This document shows, piece by piece, positions 30,457 to 30,630 of a stretch of DNA of 30,630 bases (position 1 is its first letter; every line of letters starts with the position of its first letter). Below the pieces are notes generated by a model that ran no database searches, had not been told where the DNA came from, and was given only the letters and a program-made list of their open reading frames with translations. Source of the stretch: Helicobacteraceae bacterium (GTDB lineage: Bacteria; Campylobacterota; Campylobacteria; Campylobacterales; SZUA-545); the NCBI GenBank assembly GCA_031276985.1, contig JAISMA010000027.1, positions 1-30,630 of the forward strand, read 5' to 3'. Made by a program: the position numbers and the translations under genes.

Positions 30457-30630
30457 ATGACGCTCGCTATGGAACGGATTGACTGCCGTAAATGCCGCCA
30501 TTTTAGGATCACGTGGGAGAGCGCGTTTCCCTATGCGTGCGATCTGTTTGGCTTCAAAGGCGCGCAAATGCCAAGCGCTACGGTGTTTGCCAGCGGCGGC
30601 GCTCCGTGCCGCGAATTTGCGCCTAAACGC
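30457..30630 (+). CDS. Small cysteine-motif protein, 3' end outside window
   Basis: An open frame of 58 codons runs off the end of the window. It begins MTLAMERIDCRKCRHFRITW and contains four or more cysteines in a C-x2-C ... C ... C pattern (DCRKC, YACDLFGFKG, APCREF), suggesting a small metal-binding protein. FGFKGAQMPS and SGGAPCREF resemble a conserved short uncharacterised family I associate with proteobacteria, but I cannot name it. The ATG at 30457 has AGG five bases upstream; an ATG four codons on (30469) is possible. It diverges from gyrA. Confidence 0.6.
   Translation, partial: MTLAMERIDCRKCRHFRITWESAFPYACDLFGFKGAQMPSATVFASGGAPCREFAPKR

Overview
The window looks like a chromosomal segment of a Campylobacterota (epsilonproteobacterial) genome of roughly balanced GC content. 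The main evidence is the block rplI-hslV-hslU-era-csd6/pgp2, which I recall as the gene order of Helicobacter pylori (HP0514-HP0518). HslV also has the FEATTIL-type N-terminus of that phylum, and GyrA has Thr at the quinolone-determinant position, as wild-type Campylobacter does. The octamer GCGATCGC is strongly over-represented throughout.

Layout. Bases 1-2604 hold two divergent pairs: a polytopic NnrS-like membrane protein plus a hemerythrin (minus strand), facing an SRPBCC protein plus a MarR regulator (plus strand). Bases 2738-3818 hold a thiol peroxidase gene (tpx, minus) whose 3' end is tandemly duplicated, and a small lipoprotein that overlaps moaA (to 4764). A DUF2156 protein and a large FIST-GGDEF-EAL cyclic-di-GMP protein follow (4874-8283), then a tRNA-Ser(CGA). 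Bases 8629-9995 (minus) hold an RCC1-repeat lipoprotein. Its only plausible start lies behind a 13-base C tract and is out of frame as assembled, so it looks like a phase-variable gene in the OFF state.

The rplI-hslV-hslU-era-csd6 block (10169-14387) includes a possible 18-codon micro-ORF coupled to both era and csd6. It is followed by an eight-gene MSHA/type IV-pilus-like assembly operon (14413-22374): PilM/PilN-like fusion, PilO-like, PilP/MshK-like, MshL secretin, MshM ATPase, MshN TPR protein, a periplasmic protein and MshE ATPase. No pilin or GspF/MshG platform gene is present here. The operon runs into a glutamine-dependent NAD synthetase (nadE) and a Crp/Fnr regulator, which has a candidate CRP/FNR-type operator in its own promoter.

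Bases 24916-26837 (minus) are a DUF2157 / GDYXXLXY-domain membrane pair. Next comes the largest gene-free stretch (26838-27925): about 640 bp of extreme pyrimidine bias, then degenerate dispersed-repeat fragments and a G-rich tract. gyrA fills 27926-30403 (minus), and a partial cysteine-motif protein starts at 30457.

The points most worth following are the C-tract switch in front of the RCC1 lipoprotein, the tpx tail duplication whose six differences are all synonymous, the loss of the Tpx resolving cysteine, the era/csd6 micro-ORF, and the pyrimidine-rich intergenic region. Cyclic-di-GMP is a likely theme: MshE carries an MshEN-type binding domain, and a probable c-di-GMP phosphodiesterase is encoded a few kilobases away.
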